Notes: generated by a model from the letters alone, not told the origin. Positions 1 to 9,009 are shown, counted from the stretch's first letter. The stretch is DNA of 64,000 nt from Saccharopolyspora erythraea (GCF_018141105.1 NZ_CP054839.1:7629411-7693410); one strand, 5' to 3'. Translations and numbers: made by a program.

Positions 1-901
1 CCGTGCCTACGGGGCGGCCACGACCGGCACCGTGATCGCGGCCGCCGGCGGTCTGCCGATGGCCTTCGTCGGCGGCTTCAACATCGTGCCGGGCTCGTCG
101 CTGGCGCCGAGGCTGCTGCTGGCCAGTGCGCTGGTGCTGATCTTCGCCGCGATCTCGATCATGGTGATCGGCGCGGGCATCGTCACCTTCATCGCCGCCG
201 CCACGGTGTCGGCCTTCGGCACCATCGCCTTCGTCATAGCGACGCTGGTCCCGGGTGCCGAGGACCACGCGGCGGGCATCGCCGCCGGTGCGGCCGCGGT
301 CGGTCTCGCCGGCATCTCGCTGCTGCCGCGGATCACGATCCAGCTGGCCAAGCTCCCGCTCCCGCACGTCCCCGGCAGCGCCGAGGACCTCAAGGAGGAC
401 CAGGGCTTCCCGGACTACCGGCAGATCGAGCGCCAGACCGGTCTGGCGCACCGCTACATGACCGGCCTGATCATCGGCTGCGGCCTGACCGCCGCCATCG
501 GTGCGATCCTCTCGGCCGCCGGCCCGGCGATCTGGGGTCCGCTGATGTCCGCGGTCGTCGCGGCGGTGCTGCTGCTGCGCGGCCGCAACTACGCCAACGG
601 CAGCCAGGCCATCGCCCTGCTGCTGTGCGGTCTGCTCGCCGCCCTGGGCGTGGGCATCGGCCTGATCGTGCAGGTGGCGCTGTCGCCGCTGTGGGTCGCG
701 TGGGTCTTCCCGCCGCTGCTGCTGCTCGGCGTGCTCGCGCTGGTCTTCGGCGTGGTGTTCCCGAACCGCAGGTTCTCGCCGGTCCAGCGCCGCATGGTGG
801 ACATCCTGGAAGCGGTGCTGATCGCGCTGGTGCTGCCGCTGGCCTTCGGCGTGATGGACCTCTACATGGCGGTTCGCGACCTCAACCTGAACTTCTTCTG
901 A
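1..901 (+). CDS. eccD: EccD, type VII secretion integral membrane protein (5' truncated by window edge)
   Basis: The open frame runs in from the left edge (first full codon at base 2) and stops at 899-901, so only the C-terminal part (about 299 residues) is present. It shows a string of hydrophobic segments rich in Ala/Leu/Ile/Val, split by a polar cytosolic loop (about residues 110-150 of the visible part, with a DLKEDQGFPDYRQIE stretch), as in the many-pass half of EccD. EccD forms the membrane pore region of ESX systems with EccB, EccC and EccE. The family call rests on the membrane pattern and on the next gene, mycP, starting 11 bases after the stop. The missing N-terminal ubiquitin-like domain would lie upstream of the window. 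Confidence 0.85.
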   Translation, partial: RAYGAATTGTVIAAAGGLPMAFVGGFNIVPGSSLAPRLLLASALVLIFAAISIMVIGAGIVTFIAAATVSAFGTIAFVIATLVPGAEDHAAGIAAGAAAVGLAGISLLPRITIQLAKLPLPHVPGSAEDLKEDQGFPDYRQIERQTGLAHRYMTGLIIGCGLTAAIGAILSAAGPAIWGPLMSAVVAAVLLLRGRNYANGSQAIALLLCGLLAALGVGIGLIVQVALSPLWVAWVFPPLLLLGVLALVFGVVFPNRRFSPVQRRMVDILEAVLIALVLPLAFGVMDLYMAVRDLNLNFF

Positions 902-912
902 GGGGCTGCGTG

Positions 913-2337
913 ATGCGCTCCAGCTTGACGCGCCGCGGGAGCGTGCGGCGCACCATGGCGCTGTCGGCGGTGGTGGGCATCGCGGTCTTCGGACCCGCGA
1001 TGCCCGCCGCCACCGCGCAGCCGTTCGTCGGCCCGCCGGAACTGCGCGAGACGGGGGTCAACGGGAGCCCTCTGGGCGTGAAGGGAGCCCCTGAGCAGAC
1101 CCAGGGGTGCATGCAGGCCAACAGCGGCGACTCCACGATCGAGGAGAAGCCGTGGAGCCAGCTCGCGCTCGGCTTCGAGCAGGCTCACGAGCAGAACCTG
1201 ACGGGCGCGGGCAAGACGATCGCCGTGATCGACACCGGCGTGAACCCCCACCACCGGCTGAACCTGAACGGAGGCGGCGGTAGTGCGGTGCCAGGTGGCG
1301 GGGCCAACACCGACTGCGACGGGCACGGCACGATCGTCGCGGGGATCATCGCCGCACATTCCGACGAGAACACCGGCTTCGTCGGCGTGGCCCCTGATGC
1401 CCAGATCATGTCCATCCGGCAGTCTTCGAAGCTCTACCAGTACCGGCAGGAGAAGAAGACCATCGGCGACACCGAGACGATGGCGCAGGCGATCCAGTTC
1501 GCGGTGAACCAGAACGTCGACGTCATCAACATCTCGCAGTCGTCGTGCCAGACGATCGCCCAGGCCAGCAACCCGGCCGACCGGTTCAACAACGAGCTGC
1601 ACCAGGCGGTTGCCAACGCCTACCGGAAGAACATCGTCGTGGTGGCCGCGGCTGGCAACGCGGACGGCACCTGCCAGAAGAACCCGTCGGGCAGCCCGAC
1701 CACTGCGGTGCTGCCCGCCTGGTTCGACGACTACGTGCTGACCGTCGGCTCCGTCGGACAGCAGGGCCAGCCGTCAGAGTTCACCGTTCCCGGCCCGTGG
1801 GTGGACGTCGCGGCGCCGGGCGAGAACCTGATCTCACTCGACCCGGGCAGCGGCGGCAGCGGCCTCGCCAGCCAGATCGCGGCGGGCGCGGACGGGCAGA
1901 TGCAGCCGATCCAGGGCACCAGCTTCGCCGCACCATACGTCTCCGGTCTCGTCACCCTGATCAAGGAGAAGTACGAGAAGGCGGGCAACCCGCTCAACGC
2001 CCGTCAGATCATGGACCGGATCAAGGCGACCGCGATGCACCCGGGCGGCAACAACGGGCGCAACGACATCGTCGGCTACGGCATGATCGACTTCATGGCG
2101 GCGCTGAATGACATCGTGCCGCCCGAGCACGGCAAGCTGCCCGCGCCGATGAAGCCGACGCGCCTCAGCGCGGACGTGATCCCGCAGAAGGACTACCCCG
2201 CCCTGCTGGTCGCCCTCGGCGGCTCCGTCGGTGGCGTCGCCGCGGTGATCTTCACGGCGTTCCTGGTGAACGCGGTGCGCAACGTCCGCCTGCGGCAGGC
2301 CGAGGCAGCGGCCAAGACCAAGTCGCGGCGCGAGTAG
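913..2337 (+). CDS. mycP: Mycosin, type VII secretion subtilisin-like serine protease
   Basis: A 474-residue membrane-anchored protease of the ESX machine. It has an N-terminal signal peptide (Ala/Val-rich, to about residue 36), a subtilase domain and a C-terminal transmembrane helix (about 425-450) followed by a basic cytosolic tail. The catalytic triad is visible: Asp107 in IAVIDTG, His138 in DGHGT and Ser337 in GTSFAAP. ATG at 913 (or the adjacent GTG at 910) is chosen because the signal peptide begins there; the longer open frame upstream is a shadow of eccD. The gene sits 11 bases after eccD and is followed by two strong hairpins. Mycosins hold the ESX membrane complex together and may process substrates; which role applies here is not visible. 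Confidence 0.93.
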   Translation: MRSSLTRRGSVRRTMALSAVVGIAVFGPAMPAATAQPFVGPPELRETGVNGSPLGVKGAPEQTQGCMQANSGDSTIEEKPWSQLALGFEQAHEQNLTGAGKTIAVIDTGVNPHHRLNLNGGGGSAVPGGGANTDCDGHGTIVAGIIAAHSDENTGFVGVAPDAQIMSIRQSSKLYQYRQEKKTIGDTETMAQAIQFAVNQNVDVINISQSSCQTIAQASNPADRFNNELHQAVANAYRKNIVVVAAAGNADGTCQKNPSGSPTTAVLPAWFDDYVLTVGSVGQQGQPSEFTVPGPWVDVAAPGENLISLDPGSGGSGLASQIAAGADGQMQPIQGTSFAAPYVSGLVTLIKEKYEKAGNPLNARQIMDRIKATAMHPGGNNGRNDIVGYGMIDFMAALNDIVPPEHGKLPAPMKPTRLSADVIPQKDYPALLVALGGSVGGVAAVIFTAFLVNAVRNVRLRQAEAAAKTKSRRE

Positions 2338-2350
2338 CGCCACATGCGAA

Positions 2351-2393
2351 GAAGGCCCGGTGTCTGTCCACGTGGGACCGGCACCGGGCCTTC
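2351..2393. terminator. Hairpin terminator between convergent mycP and WXG100-like gene
   Basis: A perfect 12-bp inverted repeat (2351-2362 with 2382-2393, GAAGGCCCGGTG) lies 13 bases after mycP. It sits between convergent genes and can act on both strands. There is no long T tract, as is usual in actinobacteria. Confidence 0.75.
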
Positions 2394-2413
2394 TCACATC
2401 GGCCTGGAACGAG

Positions 2414-2454
2414 GAAGGCCCGGGACTCTCCGCTGTGGAGGGTCCCGGGCCTTC
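2414..2454. terminator. Second hairpin terminator in the mycP convergent gap
   Basis: A 13-bp perfect inverted repeat (2414-2426 with 2442-2454, GAAGGCCCGGGAC) ends 8 bases before the stop codon of the minus-strand gene. With the preceding hairpin it forms a tandem bidirectional terminator. Confidence 0.75.
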
Positions 2455-2462
2455 TCTTCGTC

Positions 2463-3639
2463 TCAGATCTTCGGGGGCGGGGCGTCGCCGACGCCTGCCG
2501 AGCCGCGCTTGGGCGGCATCGGGGGCTTGGGCAGCGGCTTCGGCTTCGCGGGCTGCTTCTCGGACTCCTTGGCGTTGTTGGGGTCCTCGCCGAACACCGC
2601 GGGCGGGGCAGACGGTGGGGCGCCGAACAGCTCCTCCGAACTGCTCTTGAGCCTCGACTTGTTCTGGCGCTCCTGGCCGCCACCCTGCGGGCCCATCGCG
2701 CCGCCCATCATGCCCATCGGCATCATGCCGCCGGCCATCCCGCCGCCCGCGGCGGCCGCGGCCCCGCCTGCGGCGGCCCCGCCGCTCGCCGCGACGGCGG
2801 GCGGCGTCGCCGACGGCTCCGCCGCGCCGGAGCTGCCGCCCGGCTACAGGTCGGGGGCTCCGCCCCCGGTACCCCCCCCCGGCGGCGGGCCGCCGCCCTG
2901 CGGCGCTCGCTCCGCCGCCACCGCCGCCGCCAGTGCCCCCACCAGCGCCCGCGCCCTCGGGCGCGGCCGGGGCGGGAGGCACGGGAGGCGCCGGCGCAGC
3001 CGCCGGCGGTGCGGGCGGCTCGGGAACGGAGGGCTGCCAGTTCTGGGCGGGCATCCGCTTGTCGAACTGCAGCTCGCCGATCTCGCGGCCGGACTGGAGC
3101 TCGTCGCAGAACCGGGCGAAGGCACCGAAGACGTCCTCGACCGCCGAGAACAGCTCACCCGCCGGCCCTTCCAGGTCCTCCAGGTGCTTGCGGGCCCGCT
3201 GGTCACCGTCGACCGGGACGACGAGCGCCTGCGACACCGCGTCGGCGGTGTCGGTGACGGTCTGCCCGATGTCCTCGACGAGCGCATCGACGGCGTCGGC
3301 GGTGTGGTCGAGGGCCTCGGCCAGCGCCCGCATCGCGTCCACGACGTCGTTGCCCGCCAGCCCCGTTTCCCGCATGTGCGCGAGGAAGGCGTCGGCATCG
3401 GCGCCCTGCCACGACTTGTCGATGCCGCCGAGCTTTCCCGCCACGCCCTGCGCGGACTTCTCCACGAGGTCGGCGGTCCGGCGCCAGACCAGCGCCGCCT
3501 CGCGCAGGGCGTCGACGCGCCCGACCGCGTCCTCGAAGCGCTCGCGCACCGGTTCCGGCGCGTCGAGCTCGGCCGCGACCCTCGTCAGGTACTCGAGGTG
3601 CTGCGAGACCTCGGCGGCGATTCGCCGTGCGCTCAGCAT
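2463..3639 (-). pseudogene. WXG100-superfamily (PPE-like) ESX substrate, reading frame broken in the Gly/Pro-rich region
   Basis: The N-terminal ~210 residues are helical and carry a W-Q-G motif (KSWQGADADAF) typical of WXG100-type T7SS substrates, followed by a Pro/Ala/Gly-rich segment. ATG at 3639 has a GGAG 8 bases upstream; GTG at 3648 is an alternative. The tail, 91 residues ending at 2463 with an LFGAPPSAPPAVFGE block and KPKPLPKPPMPPK, is in a different frame. The N-terminal frame runs on through mycP, and the tail frame is blocked by TAG at 2844-2846, so an indel must lie between about 2740 and 2846 or there is more than one near the C9 run at 2872-2880. It follows the EspC-like gene by 2 bases. 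I cannot tell sequencing error from real inactivation. Confidence 0.7.
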
Positions 3640-3641
3640 CG

Positions 3642-3956
3642 TCACCACTCCTGCTTCCGGGCGATGTCGCGGGCGTTGTCGTCGTCGCCGCCGGTGTGGA
3701 AATCCACGACCTGGCGCAGTTCGTCACCCGCGCCGGTCAGGACCTCGGCGGCGCGGTGCGTCTGGTCTTTGAGGAGGGTGGCCAGCCGCTGGTAGGACTC
3801 CACCGCTCCGGCCCGGCGGCCCAGCTCGCCGAACGCCTCCGGCTCCAGGTCCGCCGCGTCGAGTCCGGCCCGGGCATCGGCGACGTCCTCCCCGGCCGCG
3901 CGCACCTCGTCCGAATACCGCGTCAACCACTCGGTGTCGACCTGGATCCCCGGCAT
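3642..3956 (-). CDS. EspC-like small ESX secretion-associated protein
   Basis: A 104-residue, mostly helical protein, with the start chosen at ATG 3956 because GGGAGG lies 7 bases upstream; an in-frame start at 3971 is less likely. Size, alternating hydrophobic heptads and position beside a WXG100-like gene in an ESX locus match the EspC (DUF2580) type of T7SS substrates, which act as paired helical hairpins. The acidic C-terminal end (GGDDDN) lacks a clear YxxxD/E export motif, so secretion may depend on a partner. The downstream WXG100-like gene starts just after its stop, which suggests a two-gene operon. Family assignment is from pattern, not from alignment. Confidence 0.6.
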   Translation of the reverse strand: MPGIQVDTEWLTRYSDEVRAAGEDVADARAGLDAADLEPEAFGELGRRAGAVESYQRLATLLKDQTHRAAEVLTGAGDELRQVVDFHTGGDDDNARDIARKQEW

Positions 3957-3992
3957 CCCGGCACCTCCCACGTCAGTCGCTGATTATGCGGC

Positions 3993-4027
3993 TCCGCCCG
4001 CAGCACCGGGAAGGTGCTGCGGGCGGA
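3993..4027. terminator. Strong hairpin terminator between eccB and the EspC-like gene
   Basis: A 15-bp perfect stem (3993-4007 with 4013-4027) closes a 5-base loop. It lies downstream of eccB and just before the EspC-like gene, so that gene pair probably has its own promoter in the short remaining gap. Confidence 0.75.
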
Positions 4028-4078
4028 TTCGCTGTTCCCTCGGACGTTGTCAGGGCCGGTTCGGTTCCCCGGCGTGGC

Positions 4079-4102
4079 GGGCGGGGTGCTCGCACCCCGC
4101 CC
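4079..4102 (-). terminator. Hairpin terminator immediately after eccB
   Basis: GC-rich perfect stem of 11 bp (4079-4089 with 4092-4102) with a tiny loop, seven bases past the eccB stop. It is in tandem with the hairpin at 3993-4027. Confidence 0.65.
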
Positions 4103-4108
4103 ACGGTG

Positions 4109-5704
4109 TCAGCTGCCTGCGGTGGCACCGCCCTGCTTCTGCGGCGGCGGGCGGTTGACCGCACCCGGCGGCACCGGGATCGAGTCGTAGACGAAGCTCG
4201 CCTGCGCCGGGTCGAGGAAGTCACCGCTGGGCAGCGTCGGCGGGATGCCGCGCAGCAGCCACGACGGCGCGTCCTTGATGTCGAACGCGGTGCCGATCAC
4301 ACCGAGCCCCTGCGCCGTCGCGACGTCCTTGATGCCGTAGGTCACGCCCTGGTCGGAGACCAGCGAGATCGGACCGCTGCCCGCACCGGACTCGTTGGCC
4401 GTACCGCGCACCACCGCGGCCTTGCCCGCCGGCATGTAGAAGTAGTCCACCTTCGGGCCCGCACCGTCGTACTGGGCCAGCTTCACGGCGGGCTTGACCG
4501 CGGGCGTGCCCTTGTTGGTGGTGACGGTGATGTGGTGCTCGTTGTTGATGTTCTCCCAGCTCAGGCAGGACGTGTCGGCCTGCTGGAAGGTCAGCGGGGT
4601 CGGCACCGCCATCGGGTAGCCGGAGACGTTGATCTCCTGCTGCTTCGGTGCGTCCGGCGCGTCGGTGATCGCGCCGGTCATGTCCGGGATCTCCTTGCTG
4701 CTCTCCCGGGAAGCGTGCAGGACACCGGCGGCACCGGCGCTGATCCGCTGCTTGCCGTCCTGCATCAGCACGAAGTACTCGTTGGGCTGGTTCGGGATGG
4801 TCCGCTTGACGACGTCGCCGACGTCCTTGCCCTGCATGTAGTCGATCGGCGTCCCCTCGCCCGGCACGCTCGGCACCCTCATGACCGGCACACCCGGTGC
4901 GTTCGGGATCGCGTTGAGCATGTTGGTGCTGATCGTGCGCGGGGTCTTGCCGCGCAGGCGGTAGATGTCGGCGACCACCGAGTCGGTGCGGTCGATCTCG
5001 GACTTGACCGCCTGGGTGCGCTGCTGGCCCGGCAGGTTCTCCACCCGGTAGACCAGGTAGCTCTTGCCCGAGGACTGGTCCCTGACGTAGAGGGACTGCT
5101 CCGGGTTCAGCGGCGTGCCGTGGTGGTTGTCACCACCGATCACGACGGTCTCGACCTTGGCGGAGCGCTCGATGTCGGCCGAGTTCAGGGTGTCCTTGAC
5201 CTGGCCGACGTCGCAGACCGCCCACGCGGGCAGCGCACCGTTGTTGGCCGCCGGCAGGTAGCTCGGCGCGTTGACGATTCCCGTCCTCGGACCGCGCGGG
5301 AACTCCGCGAGCGCCGACTCCTTGACCGTCGTCGGTGTCGCCGCGCCGCCCTGACCGCCGCCCTGCGCCATCACCAGCAACCGCGCCGACGCCATGTTCA
5401 GCATCGGGATCAGCCGCTTCTGCGCCTTGTCGTCGGCGGTAACGACGAAGACACTTCCGCTTTCCTTTGCGATCACGATCGAGCCGGGTTCCGGCACGGT
5501 GCCCTTGCCCGCGAACAGCCCCCAAACGAGAAACCCGATCAAACCGATGCACGCGAGGACAGCACCGATCACCGTGGCCCTCTTGTGGGAGCCCATCGGA
5601 TCGTGCAGCATCACCGCGTCCTTGCGCACCAACGCCGATTCCATTCGGCGCAGCACGAACCGATATGCCTGGACCTGTGACTTGGTTGTGGGTGTTGATG
5701 CCAT
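4109..5704 (-). CDS. eccB: EccB, type VII secretion membrane protein
   Basis: A 531-residue protein with the classic EccB start: a short cytosolic helix with SQVQAYRFVLRRMESALVRKD, then one transmembrane helix at about residues 44-65, then a long exported domain. EccB is the periplasmic/cell-wall-facing core component of ESX complexes. Its start faces eccE across a 175-base divergent gap, so both may share a control region; a TAGCAT -10-like element lies on the minus strand near 5747. Two hairpins follow the gene. Length is close to the usual 480-530 residues. An opposite-strand open frame across this gene is a composition shadow. Confidence 0.93.
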   Translation of the reverse strand: MASTPTTKSQVQAYRFVLRRMESALVRKDAVMLHDPMGSHKRATVIGAVLACIGLIGFLVWGLFAGKGTVPEPGSIVIAKESGSVFVVTADDKAQKRLIPMLNMASARLLVMAQGGGQGGAATPTTVKESALAEFPRGPRTGIVNAPSYLPAANNGALPAWAVCDVGQVKDTLNSADIERSAKVETVVIGGDNHHGTPLNPEQSLYVRDQSSGKSYLVYRVENLPGQQRTQAVKSEIDRTDSVVADIYRLRGKTPRTISTNMLNAIPNAPGVPVMRVPSVPGEGTPIDYMQGKDVGDVVKRTIPNQPNEYFVLMQDGKQRISAGAAGVLHASRESSKEIPDMTGAITDAPDAPKQQEINVSGYPMAVPTPLTFQQADTSCLSWENINNEHHITVTTNKGTPAVKPAVKLAQYDGAGPKVDYFYMPAGKAAVVRGTANESGAGSGPISLVSDQGVTYGIKDVATAQGLGVIGTAFDIKDAPSWLLRGIPPTLPSGDFLDPAQASFVYDSIPVPPGAVNRPPPQKQGGATAGS

Positions 5705-5879
5705 TCTTCGCCTACAGCTCTCCCGTCCGAGGTACGGTTCGGCATGCTAGCCGCACGGAGGTACCGAATGGGTACGGTTCCGCCGACTCCATCAGTATTC
5801 TCTTCACGCGGCTGGGGCCAGCCAGTGACCCGCGCCCGCCGCGTGCCGCACTTACCTGCGAGGGGGAGAGACCGAACGG

Positions 5880-7181
5880 ATGTCCGTGACCACACAACAT
5901 CCGGCCCAGCCGAAAGCCTCCGGGCCCGCCAGTGCGCAGCGCACGCGCATCCGCGCGCGACGCCGCACCAACGGCGCGACCCTCGGGGCCATTCCGGTGG
6001 CCAACATCGTGCTCGTCGAGGTCGGCCTGGCCATCGGCCTGATCCTCGTGCTGATCAACCAGACGCTGTGGCCGGTCTCGGCCGGGGTGGCCGCGTTCGC
6101 ACTGATCATCGCGCTGCTGCGCCGCCGCGGCCGCTGGTTCACCCAGTGGGTCGGCCTGGTCTTCGAGTACCGCTCCCGCAGCCACACCAGGGTGTCGGAG
6201 CCGCTCACGGTCGACGTCCTGGAACCCGCGGAGGACAAGGACGGCGACGGGATCATCGGTCCTGACGAGAACCACCGCGTCGCGCTGCTGCGGCTGGTCG
6301 TCGAGGATCTGGTGATCGCCCGCAGCCAGGACCATGACCGCAACCCGGTCGGCATGGCCTGGCACAACGGCAAGTGGACCGCGGTGCTCATGGTGGAGCC
6401 CACCCCCTCGCTGCTCAACCCGGTCGGCTCCGCGCCCAACCTGCCGCTGGGCGTGCTCGCGCCGTGCCTGGAGGACCGCGGTGTGGTGCTCGACGCGATC
6501 CAGGTGATCTGGCACTGCTACCCCGGTAGCGCGTCGCTGCCGTCGAGCTCCCCCGCGCTGAACTCCTACCTGGAGGTCCTCGGCCCGCTGGCCGCCGCGG
6601 CCCGGCGCACCACGTGGGTCGCGGTCCGGCTGGACCCGCAGCGCTGCGCCAAGGCCATCGGCGAGCGCGGCGGCGGTGTCGTCGGCGCCCACCGCGCGCT
6701 GATCGGCGCGCTCTCGCGCGTGCGCAACGCGCTGGAGCGGCAGGGCATCCCGACCCGCCCGCTGGACCCCGACGAGCTGCTGCAGGCCGGCGTGGCCTCC
6801 GCCGAGCTGCAGTCGGTGCTCGGCTCGCAGCGCCCGGTCGGGCTCAAGGAGCGCTGGGACGGCGTCACCGCGGGCGGTGTCGGCCACTCCAGCTACGCCA
6901 TCACCAGCTGGCCGGGCCAGATGAGCGGCAGCCTCAACGCGCTCACCGGCATCCGGGCGCTGTCGACCAGCATCGCGCTGTCGATCTCCCCGGCCGGTGA
7001 GGACGGCGAGGTCGGCCTGCGCGGGCTGGTGCGGGTCAGCGCCCGCACGCCCAGCGAGCTCGACGCAGCCGACGACCGGCTCAAGGCGATCAGCGGACGT
7101 CTCGGGCTGACCCTGACCCCGCTGCGCGGCATGCAGCTCGCCGGCTACGCCGCGACGGTGCCGCTGGGAGGTGCGGCATGA
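5880..7181 (+). CDS. eccE: EccE, type VII secretion protein
   Basis: A 433-residue protein with a basic N-terminus (RTRIRARRR), two transmembrane helices at about residues 40-60 and 64-81, and a soluble domain, which is the EccE layout. The phrase WFTQWVGLVFEYRSRSH after the second helix is typical of the family. ATG at 5880 follows a GGGGGAG box 10 bases upstream. EccE sits at the rim of the ESX membrane complex. The next gene starts inside its stop (ATGA at 7178), so the two are translationally coupled. Confidence 0.88.
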   Translation: MSVTTQHPAQPKASGPASAQRTRIRARRRTNGATLGAIPVANIVLVEVGLAIGLILVLINQTLWPVSAGVAAFALIIALLRRRGRWFTQWVGLVFEYRSRSHTRVSEPLTVDVLEPAEDKDGDGIIGPDENHRVALLRLVVEDLVIARSQDHDRNPVGMAWHNGKWTAVLMVEPTPSLLNPVGSAPNLPLGVLAPCLEDRGVVLDAIQVIWHCYPGSASLPSSSPALNSYLEVLGPLAAAARRTTWVAVRLDPQRCAKAIGERGGGVVGAHRALIGALSRVRNALERQGIPTRPLDPDELLQAGVASAELQSVLGSQRPVGLKERWDGVTAGGVGHSSYAITSWPGQMSGSLNALTGIRALSTSIALSISPAGEDGEVGLRGLVRVSARTPSELDAADDRLKAISGRLGLTLTPLRGMQLAGYAATVPLGGAA

Positions 7182-7909
7182 GCCGAACCAGGACGATCGA
7201 CACCCCGGGCAACACCGGCGCGGCACCGCAGTTCCTGGTCACACCCGAGACCCTCGACGCGGTCAGCCCGTCCGGCGACCGCGGCGGCATGGTCATCGGC
7301 TCGGACCCGACGGGCAAGGCGGTCGCATCCTCGATCCTGCGTCCGCAGCCGACCCGCATGGTGACCGTCGGCGGCCTGTACCTGGCTCGCCAGATCGCGC
7401 TGCGCGCGATGGCCACAGGCGCGTGGGTCGTGGTGGCCACCGGGCGTCCCGCGGCGTGGAAGGTGCTGGAGCGCGCGGCGGGCCAGACCCCCGACGGCAA
7501 GCCGGTGCCGCTGGCGCAGATCCGCAGGCTCAGCCCGTTCGACCTGCCCAGGGCCAGCGAGGACGCCCCGCTGCTGGTGATCCACGACGGCGGTGCGGTC
7601 CCGCAGGAGCTGTTCCCGCCCCGCGCGGCGTGGCAGACGACGATGTACGTGCTGCCGTACCTGCACCCGCAGGTCGGCAGCGGCACCGCGGCCAACGCGG
7701 CGGACCTGGTGCTGCTGCAACGGCTCCCGCTGAACCAGGCGCAGCTCGCGCAGCGCATCTGGTTCCTCCAGCCGCCGCAGGTGCAGCAGCTCACCCAGCT
7801 CAAGGACGACACCATCATCGCGCTGGGCAACATGGCGTGGGCGCCGATCCAGCTGGTGACCCGCGAGAAGGAACAGGCCATCCTGGGCCCGATCCGCCGC
7901 GGCGACTGA
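7178..7909 (+). CDS. Unknown protein coupled to eccE in the ESX locus
   Basis: A 243-residue soluble protein without signal peptide or membrane segment. I do not recognise a domain. The middle has a beta-alpha pattern (TGAWVVVATGRPAAWKVLE, then DAPLLVIHDGG) and the C-terminal third is Gln/Leu-rich. It overlaps eccE by four bases and is the last gene before a strong terminator, so it is probably an accessory protein of this secretion system or a cytosolic partner of EccE. It lacks the P-loop and AAA motifs of EccA or EccC. Confidence 0.6.
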   Translation: MSRTRTIDTPGNTGAAPQFLVTPETLDAVSPSGDRGGMVIGSDPTGKAVASSILRPQPTRMVTVGGLYLARQIALRAMATGAWVVVATGRPAAWKVLERAAGQTPDGKPVPLAQIRRLSPFDLPRASEDAPLLVIHDGGAVPQELFPPRAAWQTTMYVLPYLHPQVGSGTAANAADLVLLQRLPLNQAQLAQRIWFLQPPQVQQLTQLKDDTIIALGNMAWAPIQLVTREKEQAILGPIRRGD

Positions 7910-7925
7910 GCAGGCGCGGAACCGA

Positions 7926-7958
7926 CGAAGCCCCGGACCTCGACGGTCCGGGGCTTCG
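7926..7958. terminator. Perfect 14-bp hairpin terminator
   Basis: Stem 7926-7939 with 7945-7958 and a five-base loop. It lies between the convergent end of the eccE operon and the DUF2157-type gene, so it can serve both strands. Confidence 0.85.
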
Positions 7959-7967
7959 TGCGTCCAC

Positions 7968-8993
7968 TCAGGACCTCAGCGGCGGTGGATTCCGGCGCAG
8001 CCGCAGCCCGATGCCGCCCGCGGCCAGGAAGACGACCCCGACCAGCAGCACCACGAGCGGGCCGCTGAGCGCCCCACCGGTCCAGTCCCAGACCGCCTCC
8101 GGCACCGACACCGTCACGCCGACCACGCCCAGCACCAGCAGGACCGCGGCGCGCTCGACGAGGTAGGCGGCGAAGCAGGCGAGCGCGATCAGCAGCGTCA
8201 GGCCGTAGCCCCACCAGGGCTGCTCGGAGCTCATCGGGTACTGCGATCCAGCCATGGCGATCACCACACCTGCGCCCAGCGCGGTGTGCCGGTACCGCAG
8301 CACTCCGGCCACGGCGAGCGCGGTCCACACCGCGCCCAGCGCCACCAACGCCGTCGTCGTCAGCGGCGTCGAGTCGTTGAACCACTCCCCGGCCGCGGAG
8401 GTCACCACGCCGATGCTGAAGCCGATCGCCACCACCAGCAGCGGCACTCCCCGCACCACGGCGTAACCGAGCAGCGCGGCCAGCAGCCCCGTCGTCGTGG
8501 CCGCCAGCGACTCGTAGGCGTCCAAGCCGCTGCCGACCGCGAGCGCGGCGGTACAGGCCCCGAGCGCGAACAGCACCCCCACGATCCGGCCGCGCGGCGA
8601 CGGTGCTTGGCCGGCGAACGCGCGCGCACCGCGCGGTCCACCGGCGATGACCAGACCTGCCACGGCGAGCACCAGGGTCGCCGCGGCGAGCAGACCGACG
8701 CGACCGGGGCGCGTGAGGTCCTCCCAGGACATGCCCACGAGCAGGGACGCCCCGCCGAGCACGAGCGCGCCGCCGATGTAGCCGAGCACCTCCCAGAGCC
8801 CGGTCCCGGCGCTCTCCGGCACCGGGCGCGGGTGGTCGAGTTCCTCGAGAACGGCTGCCACCTGCTCGCGGGTCAGCACACCCCGGTCGGCCAGCCGCTC
8901 CAGCCGTGCACGTTGCTCCGACGACAGACGATGCGTTTCGTTCATAGGATTTGTTGGCGGCGGAGAACCTTGCCCTTGGTCATGTCTACGCAC
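7968..8993 (-). CDS. DUF2157-type multi-pass membrane protein
   Basis: A protein of 341 residues from GTG 8993, or 325 from ATG 8945. After a helical N-terminal segment (LSSEQRARLERLADRGVLT, a short hinge seen in DUF2157 proteins) follow about nine hydrophobic helices. GTG 8993 has an excellent AGGAGG six bases upstream; ATG 8945 starts where family members normally do but has no good ribosome site. A 13-codon frame (MTKGKVLRRQQIL, ATG 8983) ends by overlapping that ATG, so it could couple translation. Function is unknown; no catalytic motif is visible. Confidence 0.7.
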   Translation of the reverse strand: MRRHDQGQGSPPPTNPMNETHRLSSEQRARLERLADRGVLTREQVAAVLEELDHPRPVPESAGTGLWEVLGYIGGALVLGGASLLVGMSWEDLTRPGRVGLLAAATLVLAVAGLVIAGGPRGARAFAGQAPSPRGRIVGVLFALGACTAALAVGSGLDAYESLAATTTGLLAALLGYAVVRGVPLLVVAIGFSIGVVTSAAGEWFNDSTPLTTTALVALGAVWTALAVAGVLRYRHTALGAGVVIAMAGSQYPMSSEQPWWGYGLTLLIALACFAAYLVERAAVLLVLGVVGVTVSVPEAVWDWTGGALSGPLVVLLVGVVFLAAGGIGLRLRRNPPPLRS

Positions 8994-9009
8994 CGCCTAC
9001 CTCCTCTCG

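Noticed and set aside
1834..2460. Continuation of the WXG100-like frame through the terminators into mycP
   Set aside because: The sequence there is certain mycP coding on the other strand; the apparent extension results from the frameshift upstream.
3986..5680. 564-codon plus-strand frame opposite eccB
   Set aside because: Antisense shadow of eccB, Arg-rich with no ribosome site.
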